A stretch of 14,341 nt of DNA from CAYMTN01 sp964393335 (GTDB taxonomy: Bacteria; Chloroflexota; Anaerolineae; Aggregatilineales; Aggregatilineaceae). This document shows positions 14,120 to 14,341 of this stretch, piece by piece. The translations under genes and the position numbers were made by a program. Positions within the stretch are counted from its first letter, which is position 1; each line of letters opens with the position of its first letter. Under the pieces are notes generated by a model. That model was given only the letters and a program-made list of their open reading frames with translations, made no database searches and was not told the origin of the DNA. Location of the stretch: assembly GCA_964393335.1 (NCBI GenBank), contig CAYMTN010000142.1:1-14341 (forward strand), written 5' to 3'.

Positions 14120-14196
14120 CCGGTCGGCTCGTAGGCGCGGCGCTGTTTTTGCCAGGTCTGCCGCGAATAACGAACTGCTAATTTAGGAGAGGCATC

Positions 14197-14341
14197 ATGG
14201 CTAAGGGCAAGTTTGAGCGGACGAAGCCCCATGTGAACGTGGGGACAATCGGACACATTGACCATGGGAAGACGACACTGACGGCAGCGATCACCAAGAC
14301 GCTGGCGCTGAAGGGGTGGGCGGACTTCCGGGCATTTGATT
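14197..14341 (+). CDS. tuf: Translation elongation factor Tu, N-terminal part, cut by window edge
   Basis: The first 48 codons of EF-Tu, which delivers aminoacyl-tRNA to the ribosome. It starts MAKGKFERTKPHVNVGTIGHIDHGKTT, containing the P-loop GHIDHGKT, and continues TLTAAITKTLALKGWADFRAFD before the sequence ends. The start has AGGAG nine bases upstream. It is 77 bases after fusA, and no clear terminator separates them, so it belongs to the same operon. The visible codons use GGG, CGG, GCA and ACA more than the preceding genes do, which is unusual for so highly expressed a gene; the sample is small. Confidence 0.96.
   Translation, partial: MAKGKFERTKPHVNVGTIGHIDHGKTTLTAAITKTLALKGWADFRAFD

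Overview
The window looks like a chromosomal segment of a high-GC bacterium, most likely a Chloroflexota member close to Anaerolineae. This is an inference from the gene mix: a UgpB-type importer with a LacI regulator, a GAF/SpoIIE signalling protein, a long-form ribosomal protein S12, and extracytoplasmic amidase and M23 proteins. No rRNA or other phylogenetic marker settles it. I see no prophage, transposon, CRISPR array, tRNA or rRNA. All genes up to base 10709 lie on the minus strand. All genes from 11073 onward lie on the plus strand. The two blocks diverge from a 363-base regulatory region.

Minus strand, read in transcription order (right to left). A 751-residue signalling protein (8454-10709) joins a degenerate GspE/PilB-like ATPase module, a coiled coil, a GAF domain and a SpoIIE/PP2C phosphatase. 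Next comes a LacI-family repressor (7291-8331) with a perfect palindromic operator just after its own predicted -10 box. Then follows an importer resembling the glycerol-3-phosphate Ugp system: binding protein (5639-6961), two permeases (4639-5520 and 3788-4642) and a HAD-IIA/NagD-like phosphatase (2958-3776). There is no ATPase gene, so a shared ATPase elsewhere is expected. Two hairpins lie between the binding-protein and first permease genes, as expected for an operon that makes more binding protein than permease.

The remaining minus-strand genes are a membrane-anchored N-acetylmuramoyl-L-alanine amidase (1781-2866), a monothiol glutaredoxin-like protein (1395-1724), a membrane-anchored M23 metallopeptidase (614-1369) and a secreted DUF3887-like protein cut by the left edge (1-460). 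The two cell-wall enzymes suggest a small envelope-related cluster.

Plus strand. A strong consensus promoter (TTGACA, 17 bases, TAATAT) drives the str operon: rpsL, rpsG, fusA and the beginning of tuf, cut by the right edge. Between the promoter and rpsL is a leader of about 195 nt with three successive hairpins. The third, read on the minus strand, is a textbook intrinsic terminator that would stop antisense transcription before the divergent phosphatase gene.

No complete new system is evident. The points most worth a second look are the GspE-like/GAF/SpoIIE fusion, the structured rpsL leader, and the ATPase-less ugp-like operon with its co-transcribed phosphatase and intercistronic hairpins.
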